The notes under the pieces are model-generated. The model was given only the letters and a program-made list of their open reading frames with translations, did no database searches and had not been told where the DNA came from. A stretch of 64,000 bases of DNA. Source: Burkholderiales bacterium. GTDB lineage: Bacteria; Pseudomonadota; Gammaproteobacteria; Burkholderiales; Burkholderiaceae_C. A program made the translations under genes and the position numbers. Position 1 is the stretch's first letter. The number at the start of each line of letters is the position of its first letter. This document shows positions 1 to 8,760 of the stretch, one piece after another. The DNA is taken from NCBI GenBank assembly GCA_947453625.1, contig CANGHK010000006.1:1-64000 (forward strand), read 5' to 3'.

Positions 1-149
1 CCGCCGGCAAGCGCATGGGCCACGCCGGCGCGCTGATCTCGGGCGGCGCCGACACGGCCGATGCCAAGCTGGCGGTGATGGAGGAATGCGGCTTCACCAT
101 CACCCGCAACCCGAGCGAGATGGCGCGCCTGCTCAAGGCGCTGCTGTAA
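1..149 (+). CDS. sucD: Succinate-CoA ligase alpha subunit, 3' end only
   Basis: Only the last 48 codons are in the window; the gene begins before base 1. In frame from base 3 the product reads AGKRMGHAGALISGG and ends NPSEMARLLKALL. AGKRMGHAGA is the conserved C-terminal segment of the ADP/GDP-forming succinyl-CoA synthetase alpha subunit, close to its phospho-histidine domain. The enzyme interconverts succinyl-CoA and succinate with substrate-level phosphorylation in the TCA cycle. This fits the gltA-sdh-mdh genes that follow. The stop is followed about 40 nt later by a strong terminator. Identification rests on this short tail, but it is distinctive. Confidence 0.88.
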   Translation, partial: AGKRMGHAGALISGGADTADAKLAVMEECGFTITRNPSEMARLLKALL

Positions 150-190
150 GCGGACCGCAAGCGGCGGACTGCCCCGCCCTGCCCCCGGGA

Positions 191-216
191 AAAGCCACCT
201 TCGGGTGGCTTTTTTT
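191..216 (+). terminator. Rho-independent terminator of sucD
   Basis: A perfect 9-bp stem (AAAGCCACC / GGTGGCTTT) with a TTCG tetraloop is followed by a run of T. It lies 41 nt after the sucD stop and points in the same direction. Confidence 0.88.
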
Positions 217-242
217 CGTGGTGCCACCGCCACGGGCGGCCA

Positions 243-266
243 CAAAAAAGCCGCCAGAAGGCGGCT
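243..266 (-). terminator. Rho-independent terminator of gltA
   Basis: Read on the minus strand, AGCCGCC / GGCGGCT flanks a short loop and is followed by six T. It is placed about 120 nt after the gltA stop and faces the sucD terminator, so the two converging transcription units are insulated from each other. Confidence 0.8.
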
Positions 267-386
267 CTTGCAGTCAAGCGGAAGGCCAGGCCTCAAAAGT
301 GCTTGCCAGCAGGCATGCGGGCAGATCCTTGGCTGCGCCGCAGCCCGCCAAGGCGCGTTGTCAGCAGGGGCTCGCCAGGTCCAGCC

Positions 387-1697
387 TCAGCGTTGTGCGA
401 TCGGCAGCACGTTGCGCTGCGCCGCACCCACGTACAGCTGACGCGGACGGCCGATCTTGTACTCCGGGTCGCCGATCATCTCGTTGAGCTGGGCGATCCA
501 GCCCACCGTGCGGGCCAGCGCGAAGACCGCGGTGAACAGCGGCACCGGGATGCCGATGGCGCGCTGCACGATGCCGGAGTAGAAGTCGACGTTCGGGTAG
601 AGCTTGCGCGAGACGAAGTAGTCGTCTTCCAGCGCGATCTTCTCCAGCGCCATCGCCAGCTTGAACAGCGGATCGTCGTGCAGGCCGAGCGCACCCAGCA
701 CCTCGTGACAGGTCTCGCGCATCAGCGTGGCACGCGGGTCGTAGTTCTTGTAGACCCGGTGGCCGAAGCCCATCAGCTTGACGTTGGAGTTCTTGTCCTT
801 GACCTGCTTGATGAACTCGCCGATCTTCTCGACGCCACCCATCTTCTGGATGTCGCCCAGCATGTTCAGGCAGGCCTCGTTGGCGCCGCCATGCGCAGGT
901 CCCCACAGGCAGGCCACGCCGGCGGCGATCGCCGCGAACGGATTGGTGCCCGATGAGCCGCACAGGCGCACGGTCGAGGTGCTGGCGTTCTGCTCATGGT
1001 CGGCGTGCAGGATGAAGATGCGGTCCATCGCCCGCACCAGCACGTCGTTCTGTACATACTCTTCGCAGGGATTGGCAAACATCATCTGCATGAAGTTGGC
1101 CGAGTAAGACAGCTTGTTCTTCGGGTACATGTACGGCTGGCCGCAGGTGTACTTGTAGGCCATCGCCACCAGCGTGGGCATCTTGGCGATCAGGCGAATC
1201 GCCGCGATCTCGCGGTGCTCCGGATTGTTGATGTCGGTGCTGTCGTGATAGAAGGCCGACAACGCGCCCACCAGTCCGGTCATGATGGCCATCGGGTGCG
1301 CATCGCGCCGGAAGCCACGCAGGAAGAACTGCATCTGCTCGTGGACCATCGTGTGGTTGGACACCCGGGCCGTGAAATCGACACGCTGCGCGGCGTCCGG
1401 CAGGTCGCCGTAGAGCAGCAAGTGGCAGGTCTCTAGGAAGTCGCAGTTCTTGGCCAGTTGCTCGATCGGGTAGCCGCGGTAGAGCAACTCGCCCTTGTCA
1501 CCGTCGATGTAGGTGATGGTGGAGTTGCACGACGCGGTCGACAGAAAACCGGGGTCGTAGGTGAACTTGCCGGTCTGGCCGTAGAGCTTGCGGATGTCGA
1601 TCACATCCGGGCCGATGTTGCCCTTGTAGAGCGGCAAGTCCATGCTCGGGCTGCCGTCGGAAAACGACAGGGTGGCTTTAACGTCGGAGGGGGTCAT
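387..1697 (-). CDS. gltA: Citrate synthase
   Basis: The 436-residue product is the usual size of the hexameric type II citrate synthase of Gram-negative bacteria, which condenses acetyl-CoA and oxaloacetate in the cytoplasm. The catalytic triad is visible: His269 in [10 protein letters not shown], His313 in [14 protein letters not shown] and Asp371 in YPNVDFYSG. The N-terminal extension (to about residue 60) with [11 protein letters not shown] is typical of the NADH-sensitive type. It is the last gene of the gntR-sdhCDAB-sdhE-gltA series, 58 nt after sdhE, and is closed by its own terminator. Co-transcription with sdh is inferred from spacing and direction; an internal promoter is possible. 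Confidence 0.97.
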   Translation of the reverse strand: MTPSDVKATLSFSDGSPSMDLPLYKGNIGPDVIDIRKLYGQTGKFTYDPGFLSTASCNSTITYIDGDKGELLYRGYPIEQLAKNCDFLETCHLLLYGDLPDAAQRVDFTARVSNHTMVHEQMQFFLRGFRRDAHPMAIMTGLVGALSAFYHDSTDINNPEHREIAAIRLIAKMPTLVAMAYKYTCGQPYMYPKNKLSYSANFMQMMFANPCEEYVQNDVLVRAMDRIFILHADHEQNASTSTVRLCGSSGTNPFAAIAAGVACLWGPAHGGANEACLNMLGDIQKMGGVEKIGEFIKQVKDKNSNVKLMGFGHRVYKNYDPRATLMRETCHEVLGALGLHDDPLFKLAMALEKIALEDDYFVSRKLYPNVDFYSGIVQRAIGIPVPLFTAVFALARTVGWIAQLNEMIGDPEYKIGRPRQLYVGAAQRNVLPIAQR

Positions 1698-1755
1698 TTG
1701 GCATTCCCTTTTTTGTGGTCAGGTTCAACGCGGTCAAACGGTCAGCAGCCGACCG

Positions 1756-2037
1756 TCACTTGGTACGCAACATGGCCAGCACCTCGATCACCTCGGGGCT
1801 GGCCAACTCATCTTCGGGCTCACGACGGGCCAGCAACAGATCCAGCAAGTCGTTGTCGGCCAGGTCCATCAATATCTGCAGCCCGGTGGCATGGCGCACC
1901 GTGAGCGCACAGTCGTAGCGCTCGAAGAAGCGCGCGACGAACAGATCGTTCTCGAGCAAGCCGCGCCGGCAACGCCAACGCAGCCGGCTGAGCTCGGTGG
2001 TGTCTATCGTCGCGCTGTCGTCGACTTCAATGTGCAT
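1756..2037 (-). CDS. sdhE: FAD assembly factor SdhE (SDH5 / YgfY family)
   Basis: This 93-residue protein carries the signature RGLLE (the RGxxE motif) at about residues 25-29. In this family the motif contacts the flavoprotein and promotes covalent FAD attachment to SdhA. The start MHIEVDDS gives the usual family size; the open frame continues upstream but that part is antisense to nothing recognisable and is not conserved-looking. It sits 41 nt after sdhB and 58 nt before gltA, so it is probably made together with the complex it matures. Confidence 0.9.
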   Translation of the reverse strand: MHIEVDDSATIDTTELSRLRWRCRRGLLENDLFVARFFERYDCALTVRHATGLQILMDLADNDLLDLLLARREPEDELASPEVIEVLAMLRTK

Positions 2038-2078
2038 GGCCGCTTGCTCCGGAATGACCAACGACAAGACGGGCGCGC

Positions 2079-2783
2079 CTAGACGGCGCGCCGCACCATC
2101 AGTTCTTTGATCTTGCCGATGGCCCGGGTGGGATTCAAGCCCTTTGGACAGACATCGACGCAATTCATGATGGTGTGGCAGCGGAACAGGCGGTAGGGGT
2201 CTTCCAGGTTGTCGAGCCGGGCGCCCGTGTCCTGGTCGCGGCTGTCGGCAATGAAGCGGTAGGCCTGCAGCAGGCCGGCCGGGCCGACGAACTTGTCCGG
2301 GTTCCACCAGAAGCTGGGGCAGGCGGTCGAGCAGCTGGCGCACAGGATGCATTCGTAGAGGCCGTTCAGCTCCTCGCGCTCCTCGGGGCTTTGCAGACGC
2401 TCTTTCTCGGGCGGGATCTCGTCGTTGACGAGATAGGGCTTGATCGAGTTGTACTGCTTGAAGAACTGCGTCATGTCGACGATCAGGTCGCGGATCACCG
2501 GCAGGCCGGGCAGCGGCTTGAGCACCACCACGCCAGGCAGGTCGCGCATGTTGGTCAGGCAGGCCAGGCCATTCTTGCCGTTGATGTTCATCGCGTCCGA
2601 ACCACAGACGCCTTCGCGGCAGCTGCGCCGGAAGCTGATCGCCGGGTCGACCGACTTCAGCTTCATCAACGCGTCGAGCAGCATGCGTTCGGTGCCGTCG
2701 AGTTCGACGTCTATCGATTGCATGTAGGGCTTGGCGTCGGTGTCCGGATCGTAGCGGTAGATTTGAAACGTTCTTTTTGTCAT
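2079..2783 (-). CDS. sdhB: Succinate dehydrogenase iron-sulfur subunit
   Basis: The 234-residue subunit carries electrons from SdhA to ubiquinone. Cysteines for three clusters are in place: SCREGVCGSDAM...LAC for [2Fe-2S], CILCASCSTACP for [4Fe-4S], and CHTIMNCVDVCPKGLNP supplying the [3Fe-4S] and last [4Fe-4S] ligands. The start is MTKRTFQIYRYDPD; the open frame extends upstream, but that part overlaps the sdhA 3' end and is a shadow. There are 32 nt between sdhA and this gene. Product and complex assignment are secure. Confidence 0.97.
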   Translation of the reverse strand: MTKRTFQIYRYDPDTDAKPYMQSIDVELDGTERMLLDALMKLKSVDPAISFRRSCREGVCGSDAMNINGKNGLACLTNMRDLPGVVVLKPLPGLPVIRDLIVDMTQFFKQYNSIKPYLVNDEIPPEKERLQSPEEREELNGLYECILCASCSTACPSFWWNPDKFVGPAGLLQAYRFIADSRDQDTGARLDNLEDPYRLFRCHTIMNCVDVCPKGLNPTRAIGKIKELMVRRAV

Positions 2784-2815
2784 GAGACTGTGTCCTGTCG
2801 CTGCTGTCGCGGCGC

Positions 2816-4636
2816 TTAGAAGGTCCGAACCTTGGGCGGCACGCTGTCCACCGTCAGCGGCTTGAGCTGCACCGGCTTGTAGGCGAGCCGGTTGTCCTCG
2901 CTGTACCACAGCGTGTGCTTCAACCACTCCACGTCGTTGCGGCCGAGCGGGAACTCGGCGTCGTCGGCCAGGCGCTCGTAGTCGTTGACGGTGTGGGCAC
3001 CACGGCATTCGTGGCGCGCGGCGGCCGACTCGATCGTGGCCTGCGCGGCCTCGATCAGGTTCTCGACTTCCAGCGCCTCGATGCGGGCGGTGTTGAACAC
3101 CTTGCTCTTGTCCTTGAGCGCGATGCCGGCCACGCGCTCGCGCAACGCGGCAATCTTGCGGGTGCCCTCGTCCATCGACACCTGGGTGCGGAACACCCCG
3201 GCGTGCAACTGCATCGTGTTGCGGATGTCGTTGGCCACGTCCTGGGCGTATTCGCCCGAGGTGCTGGCGTCGAGCCGGGCGATGCGCGCCAGCGACTTGT
3301 CGGCCGCGTCGGCCGGCAGCGGCTTGTGCGACTTCTGCGACTTGTCGCCCGTCTTGAACGAGTCGACGATGTGGTTGCCCGCGGCCCGGCCGAACACCAG
3401 CAGGTCGAGCAGCGAGTTGGTGCCCAGCCGGTTGGCGCCGTGCACGCTGACGCAGGAGCATTCGCCCACCGCGTACAGGCCGCCCACCACGCTCTTGTAG
3501 TCATCTCCCTTGGGCACCACCACCTGGCCGTTGATGTTGGTCGGGATGCCGCCCATCTGGTAGTGGATGGTCGGCACCACGGGAATCGATTCCTTGGTGA
3601 TGTCGACGTTGGCGAAGTTGTGGCCGATCTCGAACACGCTGGGCAGGCGCTTCATGATCGTGTCGCCACCCAGGTGGGTCATGTCGAGTTCGATGTAGTC
3701 CTTGTTCGGACCGCAGCCGCGCCCTTCCTTGATCTCCTGGTCCATGCAGCGCGAGACGAAGTCGCGCGGCGCCAGGTCTTTCAGCGTCGGCGCGTAACGC
3801 TCCATGAAGCGCTCGCCATTGCCATTGCGCAGAATCGCGCCTTCGCCGCGACAGCCTTCGGTCAGCAACACGCCGGCGTTGTGCACGCCGGTCGGGTGGA
3901 ACTGCCAGAACTCCATGTCCTCGAGCGGGATGCCGGCTCGCGCCGCCAAGCCCAGGCCGTCGCCGGTGTTGATGAAGGCGTTGGTGCTGGCGGCAAAGAT
4001 GCGGCCGGCCCCGCCGGTGGCCACCAAGGTGGTCTTGGCTTCGAGGATGTAGACCTCGCCGGTCTCCATCTCCATAGCCGTCACACCCAGCACATCGCCG
4101 TCGGCGTCGCGGATCAGGTCGAGCGCCATCCACTCGACGAAGAACTGGGTGCGGGCCTTGACGTTCTGCTGGTACAGCGTGTGCAGCATCGCGTGGCCGG
4201 TGCGGTCAGCCGCGGCACAGGCGCGCTGCACCGGCTTTTCGCCGTAGTTGGCGGTGTGGCCGCCAAACGGGCGCTGGTAGATCGTGCCGTCGGGGTTGCG
4301 GTCGAACGGCATGCCGAAGTGTTCGAGCTCGTAGACCACCTTGCCGGCCTCGCGGCACATGAACTCGATCGCGTCCTGGTCGCCGAGCCAGTCGGAGCCC
4401 TTGATCGTGTCGTAGAAGTGGTAATGCCAGTTGTCCTCGCTCATGTTGCCGAGCGAAGCACCGATGCCGCCCTGCGCCGCGACGGTGTGCGAGCGGGTCG
4501 GGAACACCTTGGACAGCACGGCCACGTTCAGCCCGGCGCGGGCCAGTTGCAGCGAGGCACGCATGCCAGAGCCGCCGGCGCCGATGATCACCACGTCGAA
4601 CTTGCGACGCGCCACGGAAGTTTTGATAGCAGCCAT
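2816..4636 (-). CDS. sdhA: Succinate dehydrogenase flavoprotein subunit
   Basis: The 606-residue catalytic subunit oxidises succinate to fumarate. The N-terminal dinucleotide fold reads VVIIGAGGSGMRASLQLA. The histidine that binds FAD covalently is in RSHTVAAQGGIGASLGN, and active-site segments FHPTGVHNAGVLLTEGCRGEG and RDFVSRCMDQEIKEGRG are present. The start at MAAIKTSVARRKFD is chosen by family length. Its start lies only 5 nt after the sdhD stop, indicating translational coupling. It is the third structural gene of the sdhCDAB order. Confidence 0.97.
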   Translation of the reverse strand: MAAIKTSVARRKFDVVIIGAGGSGMRASLQLARAGLNVAVLSKVFPTRSHTVAAQGGIGASLGNMSEDNWHYHFYDTIKGSDWLGDQDAIEFMCREAGKVVYELEHFGMPFDRNPDGTIYQRPFGGHTANYGEKPVQRACAAADRTGHAMLHTLYQQNVKARTQFFVEWMALDLIRDADGDVLGVTAMEMETGEVYILEAKTTLVATGGAGRIFAASTNAFINTGDGLGLAARAGIPLEDMEFWQFHPTGVHNAGVLLTEGCRGEGAILRNGNGERFMERYAPTLKDLAPRDFVSRCMDQEIKEGRGCGPNKDYIELDMTHLGGDTIMKRLPSVFEIGHNFANVDITKESIPVVPTIHYQMGGIPTNINGQVVVPKGDDYKSVVGGLYAVGECSCVSVHGANRLGTNSLLDLLVFGRAAGNHIVDSFKTGDKSQKSHKPLPADAADKSLARIARLDASTSGEYAQDVANDIRNTMQLHAGVFRTQVSMDEGTRKIAALRERVAGIALKDKSKVFNTARIEALEVENLIEAAQATIESAAARHECRGAHTVNDYERLADDAEFPLGRNDVEWLKHTLWYSEDNRLAYKPVQLKPLTVDSVPPKVRTF

Positions 4637-4641
4637 TGAAT

Positions 4642-5004
4642 TCACAGTCTCCACAGCACTTGCACCGCCCAGCCGGCACAGCCGACGAGCCAGGCGATGC
4701 TGGCCACCTGGGCCAGCAGACGCAAGCCGACTGGCTTGACGTAGTCCATCAACACATCGCGCATCCCGACCCAGGCATGCCAGGCCAGCGAGACGATCAC
4801 CACGAAGGTCAGCACCTTCATCCACTGGCGCGAGAAGATGCCGGCCCAACTGTCATAGCCGACCGGGCCGCCGAAGATCACCTGCAGCAGCAACACCAGC
4901 GTGAACAGCGCCATCAGCAGCGCCGTGACGCGTTGGCTCAACCAGTCGCGGAATCCGTAGTGCGCGCCCACGACCAAGCGCTTAGAACCGTAGTTGACGG
5001 CCAT
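4642..5004 (-). CDS. sdhD: Succinate dehydrogenase membrane anchor subunit
   Basis: The 120-residue protein has three hydrophobic helices (about residues 20-45, 55-80 and 90-115). The motif AWHAWVGMRDVLMDYVKP contains the heme b histidine and the aspartate/tyrosine of the quinone pocket known in SdhD. MAVNYGSKRLVVGAHYG is the usual betaproteobacterial start; an upstream in-frame start would overlap the sdhC end. With SdhC it anchors SdhAB to the inner membrane and binds heme and ubiquinone. It is 22 nt from sdhC. Confidence 0.93.
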   Translation of the reverse strand: MAVNYGSKRLVVGAHYGFRDWLSQRVTALLMALFTLVLLLQVIFGGPVGYDSWAGIFSRQWMKVLTFVVIVSLAWHAWVGMRDVLMDYVKPVGLRLLAQVASIAWLVGCAGWAVQVLWRL

Positions 5005-5026
5005 TGTTTTTCTACCTTTTATTGAA

Positions 5027-5476
5027 TCAGAACAAGCCGAACAGCTTGGCACCCAGCACGGCGGTCAGCGACAGGCTGATCGCGAAGGTGGCCAGCGCCG
5101 AAGAACGCCCGAACTGCAGCGTGACGGCATGGGTGGCGTCCATCCACAGGTGGCGCAGACCGGCCACCGCATGGTGCAGGTAGGCCCAGATCAGCGCCAG
5201 GGCCACCAACTTGACCACGAAGCCCGGCACGAAGCCGATGCCGGCCCCGAAGGCGCTGGTAAAACCGTCGAACGACACCTCGGAGGTGACGCTGGCGTCG
5301 AACATCCAGACGATGAAGGGCAGCAGCACGAACATCAACACGCCGCTGACCCGGTGCAGGATGGACACCACTCCGGCCACCGGCAGGCGGTATTGCAGGG
5401 CGTCGATCAGGCGCATGTTCTCGCCCGGACGCGATTTGGGCCTTTTAGGGGACTGGGGTTGGGACAGGTCTGCCAT
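5027..5476 (-). CDS. sdhC: Succinate dehydrogenase cytochrome b556 subunit
   Basis: The 149-residue membrane subunit has three predicted helices. The SILHRVSGV motif (SxxHRxSG) and LHHAVAGLRHLWMD (heme-ligand histidine and RH pair) are the family signatures. The N-terminal 20 residues are proline/lysine-rich and cytoplasmic. It is the first gene of the sdhCDAB set and lies 115 nt after gntR. That gap has a GGGG-T5-CCCC hairpin and no promoter I can point to with confidence. Confidence 0.94.
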   Translation of the reverse strand: MADLSQPQSPKRPKSRPGENMRLIDALQYRLPVAGVVSILHRVSGVLMFVLLPFIVWMFDASVTSEVSFDGFTSAFGAGIGFVPGFVVKLVALALIWAYLHHAVAGLRHLWMDATHAVTLQFGRSSALATFAISLSLTAVLGAKLFGLF

Positions 5477-5591
5477 GGGCTAAGGTCTCGTTGTCATCGG
5501 GGAAAAACCCCATGAGTTTATTGCAACGCAGCAGGCTTACCTGGGGCTTTTGCGAAACCCCAGCCTTGCGCAGCGTCAAAGCGATGCAGCA

Positions 5592-6371
5592 TCAATTCAA
5601 CTCGTTGCGGTAAAAGTGACGGGTGGTGTCGTACAGCCCCCGGCGCAACTCCACCGGCTTGTCGCCGTAAGTGAAGGACAGGCGCTCGACGCTGAGCAGC
5701 GGTGCGCCGGGGGCCAGCCCGAGCAGCTCGGCGGTCGGCCGGTCGGCAGCCAGGGCGCGGATCTTTTCCTCGGCACGGATCATGCGCACGCCGAATTCGG
5801 TCTCGAACATGCCGTACATCGGGCCCTTGTAGTCGGCCAGGCGCTCGGCCGTCAGGCCCTTGAACAAGTGGCCGGGCAGCCAGATCTCGTCGAGCACCAC
5901 CGGCCGGGTCGCCGCCAGCAGCAACCGGCGCAACTGCACCACGGCGTCGCCGCTCTTGCACTCAAGCATGCGCGCCACGTCGGAGGGTGCGCGGGTGCGT
6001 CGGCAGTCGAGCAGGCGGCGCTCCATGTCGCGCGCGCCGCCGTCGTCGGGCATCAGGCGCAGGAAGCGGTACTGGATCTGCTGCTCGGCATGGGTGGCGA
6101 CGAAGGTGCCCTTGCCCTGGCGGCGCACCAGCAGGTTGTCGGCCGCCAACTCGTCGATCGCCTTGCGCACCGTGCCCTGGCTGACCTTGAAGCGTGCCGC
6201 CAGGTCCAGCTCGCTGGGAATGGATTCGCCCGGCTTCCACGCCCCGGCCTGCAGCTCGCGGGTGATCAGGCCCTTGATCTGCCGGTACAGCGGACTGAAG
6301 GCCGGACCGGCCGGCTCGACGGCATCCGCGGCAGGAACCAAGGAGTTGGGCGGAGGTGCAATCGAAGCCAT
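5592..6371 (-). CDS. GntR/HutC-family regulator of the TCA block
   Basis: The 259-residue protein has an N-terminal winged helix (SPLYRQIKGLITRELQAGAWKPGESIPSE ... VSQGTVRKAIDELAADNLLVRRQGKGTFVATH) and a C-terminal UTRA ligand-sensing domain (from about residue 110). This makes it HutC-type rather than FadR-type. The start MASIAPPP is the first ATG; the upstream extension begins with TTG inside the promoter region. It is divergent from mdh and upstream of sdhC in the same direction, and a GTCTTAT palindrome lies just in front of it. The inferred role is autoregulation and control of sdh-gltA and mdh. The ligand is unknown; a TCA-related metabolite is a guess. Confidence 0.85.
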   Translation of the reverse strand: MASIAPPPNSLVPAADAVEPAGPAFSPLYRQIKGLITRELQAGAWKPGESIPSELDLAARFKVSQGTVRKAIDELAADNLLVRRQGKGTFVATHAEQQIQYRFLRLMPDDGGARDMERRLLDCRRTRAPSDVARMLECKSGDAVVQLRRLLLAATRPVVLDEIWLPGHLFKGLTAERLADYKGPMYGMFETEFGVRMIRAEEKIRALAADRPTAELLGLAPGAPLLSVERLSFTYGDKPVELRRGLYDTTRHFYRNELN

Positions 6372-6432
6372 CACCCCGGATTGCAGCACAGATTGCGCCA
6401 AAACAACGTCTCCGCAGCGCAAAAGCTGACAG

Positions 6433-6455
6433 ATGTCTTATAGAAGACATAAGAC
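6433..6455. promoter_or_regulatory. Palindromic operator in the gntR-mdh intergenic region
   Basis: Two nested perfect inverted repeats are present: ATGTCTT-N4-AAGACAT (6433-6450) and GTCTTAT-N7-ATAAGAC (6435-6455). They lie 61 nt upstream of gntR and 158 nt upstream of mdh. On the minus strand the site contains TATAAG, a plausible -10 for gntR, so a bound repressor would block it. The likely binder is the adjacent GntR protein (inference). I do not see a convincing -35 for either gene. Confidence 0.6.
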
Positions 6456-6613
6456 TGCCGAACCCCCGTGGGAACCCCTAGATTGGCCTACACTGTCGTC
6501 CGGCTCGGGCGGCTGACTCCTGAAGCGCCGCGTTCGACTTGCGGGGCACATGGGGACGGCAGCCGCGATGGGCCGACCCGACCCCCTCCGTCACCATCCT
6601 CCTGGAGCCTCCC

Positions 6614-7600
6614 ATGAGCAAGAAGCCCGTTCGCGTGGCCGTCACCGGCGCCGCCGGCCAAATCGGTTATGCCCTGCTGTTCCGCATCGCCTCCGGCGAA
6701 ATGCTGGGCAAAGACCAGCCCGTCATCCTGCAACTGCTGGAAGTGCCGGTCGACAAGGCCCAGGAAGCGCTCAAGGGCGTGATGATGGAACTCGAAGACT
6801 GCGCCTTCCCGCTGCTGACCGGCATGGAAGCGCACAGCGACCCGATGACGGCCTTCAAGGACACCGACTACGCGCTGCTCGTCGGCGCCCGTCCGCGTGG
6901 CCCCGGCATGGAGCGCGCCGACCTGCTGGCCGCCAACGCGCAGATCTTCACCGCTCAAGGCAAAGCCCTGAACGCCGTGGCCTCGCGCGACGTGCGGGTG
7001 CTGGTGGTCGGCAACCCGGCCAACACCAACGCCTACATCGCGATGAAATCGGCGCCCGATCTGCCGCGCAAGAACTTCACCGCGATGTTGCGTCTCGACC
7101 ACAACCGGGCGCTGAGCCAGCTCGCCGCCAAGACCGGCAAGCCAGTGGCCAGCATCCAGAAGCTGGCGGTGTGGGGCAACCATTCGCCGACGATGTATGC
7201 CGACTACCGCTTCGCCACCATCGACGGTGCATCGGTCAAGGACATGATCAACGACCAGGTCTGGAACGCCGAGACCTTTCTGCCGACGGTGGGCAAGCGT
7301 GGCGCGGCCATCATCGCCGCCCGCGGCGTGTCATCGGCCGCGTCGGCCGCCAACGCCGCCATCGACCACATGCGCGACTGGGCGCTGGGCACGAATGGCC
7401 GCTGGGTGACGATGGGCGTGCCGAGCAACGGCGAGTACGGCATCCCGCAGGACGTGATGTTCGGCTACCCGGTCACCTGCGAGGGCGGCGAGTACAAACT
7501 GGTCGAGGGCCTGACTATCGACGCTTTCTCGCAGACCTGCATAGACAAGACCCTGGCCGAGTTGCTGGGTGAGCAGGACGGCGTCAAGCACCTGCTGTAA
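6614..7600 (+). CDS. mdh: Malate dehydrogenase (NAD-dependent)
   Basis: The 328-residue product belongs to the long cytoplasmic-type malate dehydrogenases. It has the NAD loop [21 protein letters not shown], substrate arginines in [24 protein letters not shown], and the catalytic Asp163 (LDHNRA) / His190 ([11 protein letters not shown]) pair. It oxidises malate to oxaloacetate for citrate synthase. [15 protein letters not shown] is the standard start; the longer open frame adds 25 unlikely residues. The 5' leader is long (about 110 nt if the TACACT at 6489 is the -10). It is closed by a terminator before the CitE-like gene. Confidence 0.97.
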   Translation: MSKKPVRVAVTGAAGQIGYALLFRIASGEMLGKDQPVILQLLEVPVDKAQEALKGVMMELEDCAFPLLTGMEAHSDPMTAFKDTDYALLVGARPRGPGMERADLLAANAQIFTAQGKALNAVASRDVRVLVVGNPANTNAYIAMKSAPDLPRKNFTAMLRLDHNRALSQLAAKTGKPVASIQKLAVWGNHSPTMYADYRFATIDGASVKDMINDQVWNAETFLPTVGKRGAAIIAARGVSSAASAANAAIDHMRDWALGTNGRWVTMGVPSNGEYGIPQDVMFGYPVTCEGGEYKLVEGLTIDAFSQTCIDKTLAELLGEQDGVKHLL

Positions 7601-7637
7601 GCGGGATCCGGCGGGCCCGAGCGGGCCACGCTGACAA

Positions 7638-7673
7638 GGGCTGGTCGGACTCGCGCCGCCAGCCCATTTTTTT
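7638..7673 (+). terminator. Rho-independent terminator of mdh
   Basis: The stem GGGCTGG (7638-7644) / CCAGCCC (7659-7665) is followed by A and seven T. A second repeat using the same right arm (CAGCCCA-T7-GGGCTG) could form an alternative fold. It lies 37 nt after the mdh stop and 16 nt before the next gene. Confidence 0.8.
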
Positions 7674-7688
7674 GGGCTGCCAACGACC

Positions 7689-8699
7689 ATGACCGACACC
7701 ATTCGGCCCCAACAGGCCTTGTTCGAAGAGGGCGACGCCGCGCCCGAACTGCCCGTGTGCGACCACTACTGCGGCACCGAGGAGCGCATGCGCAAGGCGC
7801 TGGCGCTGCAAGCCGAACTCGGCCCGGTGTTCGACATCACGCTCGACTGCGAGGACGGCGCGCCCATCGGCGCCGAGGCCGAACATGCGGCAATGGTGGC
7901 TGAGCTGGCGCTCGCTGTCGACAACCGTTTCGGCCGCGTCGGCGCCCGGGTCCACCCCTTCGGCCATCCGGCCTTCGCCCAGGACGTGGAGACGCTGGTC
8001 GGCCGTGCCGGCGACCGGCTGGCCTACCTGATGGTGCCCAAGCCGCGCCACCTGGTCGACCTGCAACAGGCGGTGGCGCATATCGACCATGTGGCCAGAG
8101 TGCACGGCCGGGGCGCCGCGCTGCCGGTGCATGCGCTGGTGGAAACCCACGGCGCGCTGCGCGACGTGTTTGCAATGGCCGCGCTGCCGCGCATCCAGAG
8201 CCTGTCTTTCGGCCTGATGGACTTCGTCTCGGCGCACCGCGGCGCGATACCGCAGTCGGCGATGGGCGCGCAGGGCCAGTTCGAGCACCCGCTGGTGGTG
8301 CGTGCCAAGCTGGAGATTGCCGCCGCCTGCCACGGCGCCGCCAAGGTGCCCTCGCACTGCGTGGTCACCGAGTTCAAGGATCCGGCGGCCATCGCCGCCG
8401 CCGCGCGACGCGCCGCGCGCGAGTTCGGCTACACGCGGATGTGGAGCATCCACCCGGCGCAGATCCGGCCCATCGTCGAGGCCTTCGCGCCCAGCGTGGC
8501 CGAGCTCGACGAGGCGATCGCCATCATCCTGGCCGCCCAGGCTGCGCATTGGGCGCCGATCCGGCACCGCCAGCAGGGGCAGGATCGCCTGCACGACCGC
8601 GCCAGCTACCGCTATTTCTGGCAGGTGATCGCCCGCGCCCGCCGCACCGGCCAGCCGCTGCCGGCCGAAGTGGCGCTGGCCTTGTTCGGGCCGGATTGA
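7689..8699 (+). CDS. HpcH/HpaI aldolase / CitE-like CoA-ester lyase
   Basis: The 336-residue TIM-barrel protein belongs to the citrate lyase beta / malyl-CoA lyase superfamily. FDITLDCEDGAPIGAEAEH carries the metal-binding acidic residues, and LMVPKPRH, HALVETHGALRDVFAMAALPRIQSLSFGLMDF and MWSIHPAQIRPI match conserved blocks. It would cleave or hydrolyse a (methyl)malyl- or citramalyl-type CoA ester using Mg2+. No other citrate-lyase subunit is nearby, so true citrate lyase is unlikely. Its place right behind mdh, facing the TCA regulator, suggests a side or repair reaction of the cycle. Substrate not determined. Confidence 0.8.
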   Translation: MTDTIRPQQALFEEGDAAPELPVCDHYCGTEERMRKALALQAELGPVFDITLDCEDGAPIGAEAEHAAMVAELALAVDNRFGRVGARVHPFGHPAFAQDVETLVGRAGDRLAYLMVPKPRHLVDLQQAVAHIDHVARVHGRGAALPVHALVETHGALRDVFAMAALPRIQSLSFGLMDFVSAHRGAIPQSAMGAQGQFEHPLVVRAKLEIAAACHGAAKVPSHCVVTEFKDPAAIAAAARRAAREFGYTRMWSIHPAQIRPIVEAFAPSVAELDEAIAIILAAQAAHWAPIRHRQQGQDRLHDRASYRYFWQVIARARRTGQPLPAEVALALFGPD

Positions 8700-8712
8700 G
8701 CGGGCCAGCCCG

Positions 8713-8760
8713 TCGCGGAGAGCCGTGGTGCGGATTCCGGTTCACGTTACCTCTCCGCGA
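8713..8760. repeat. 10-bp perfect inverted repeat at a convergent gene end
   Basis: TCGCGGAGAG (8713-8722) and CTCTCCGCGA (8751-8760) form a perfect pair separated by 28 nt. The left arm follows the CitE-like stop and the right arm lies within the last codons of the convergent MFS gene. It could act as a bidirectional terminator or mRNA-end stabiliser, but neither side has a T-run. Confidence 0.45.

Noticed and set aside
1756-2352. A 198-residue version of SdhE
   Set aside because: The upstream half is an off-frame overlap of sdhB; the family length and motif position fit the 93-residue form.
2915-4639. A 574-codon plus-strand open frame opposite sdhA
   Set aside because: It is a shadow of sdhA, whose FAD and active-site motifs are unmistakable.
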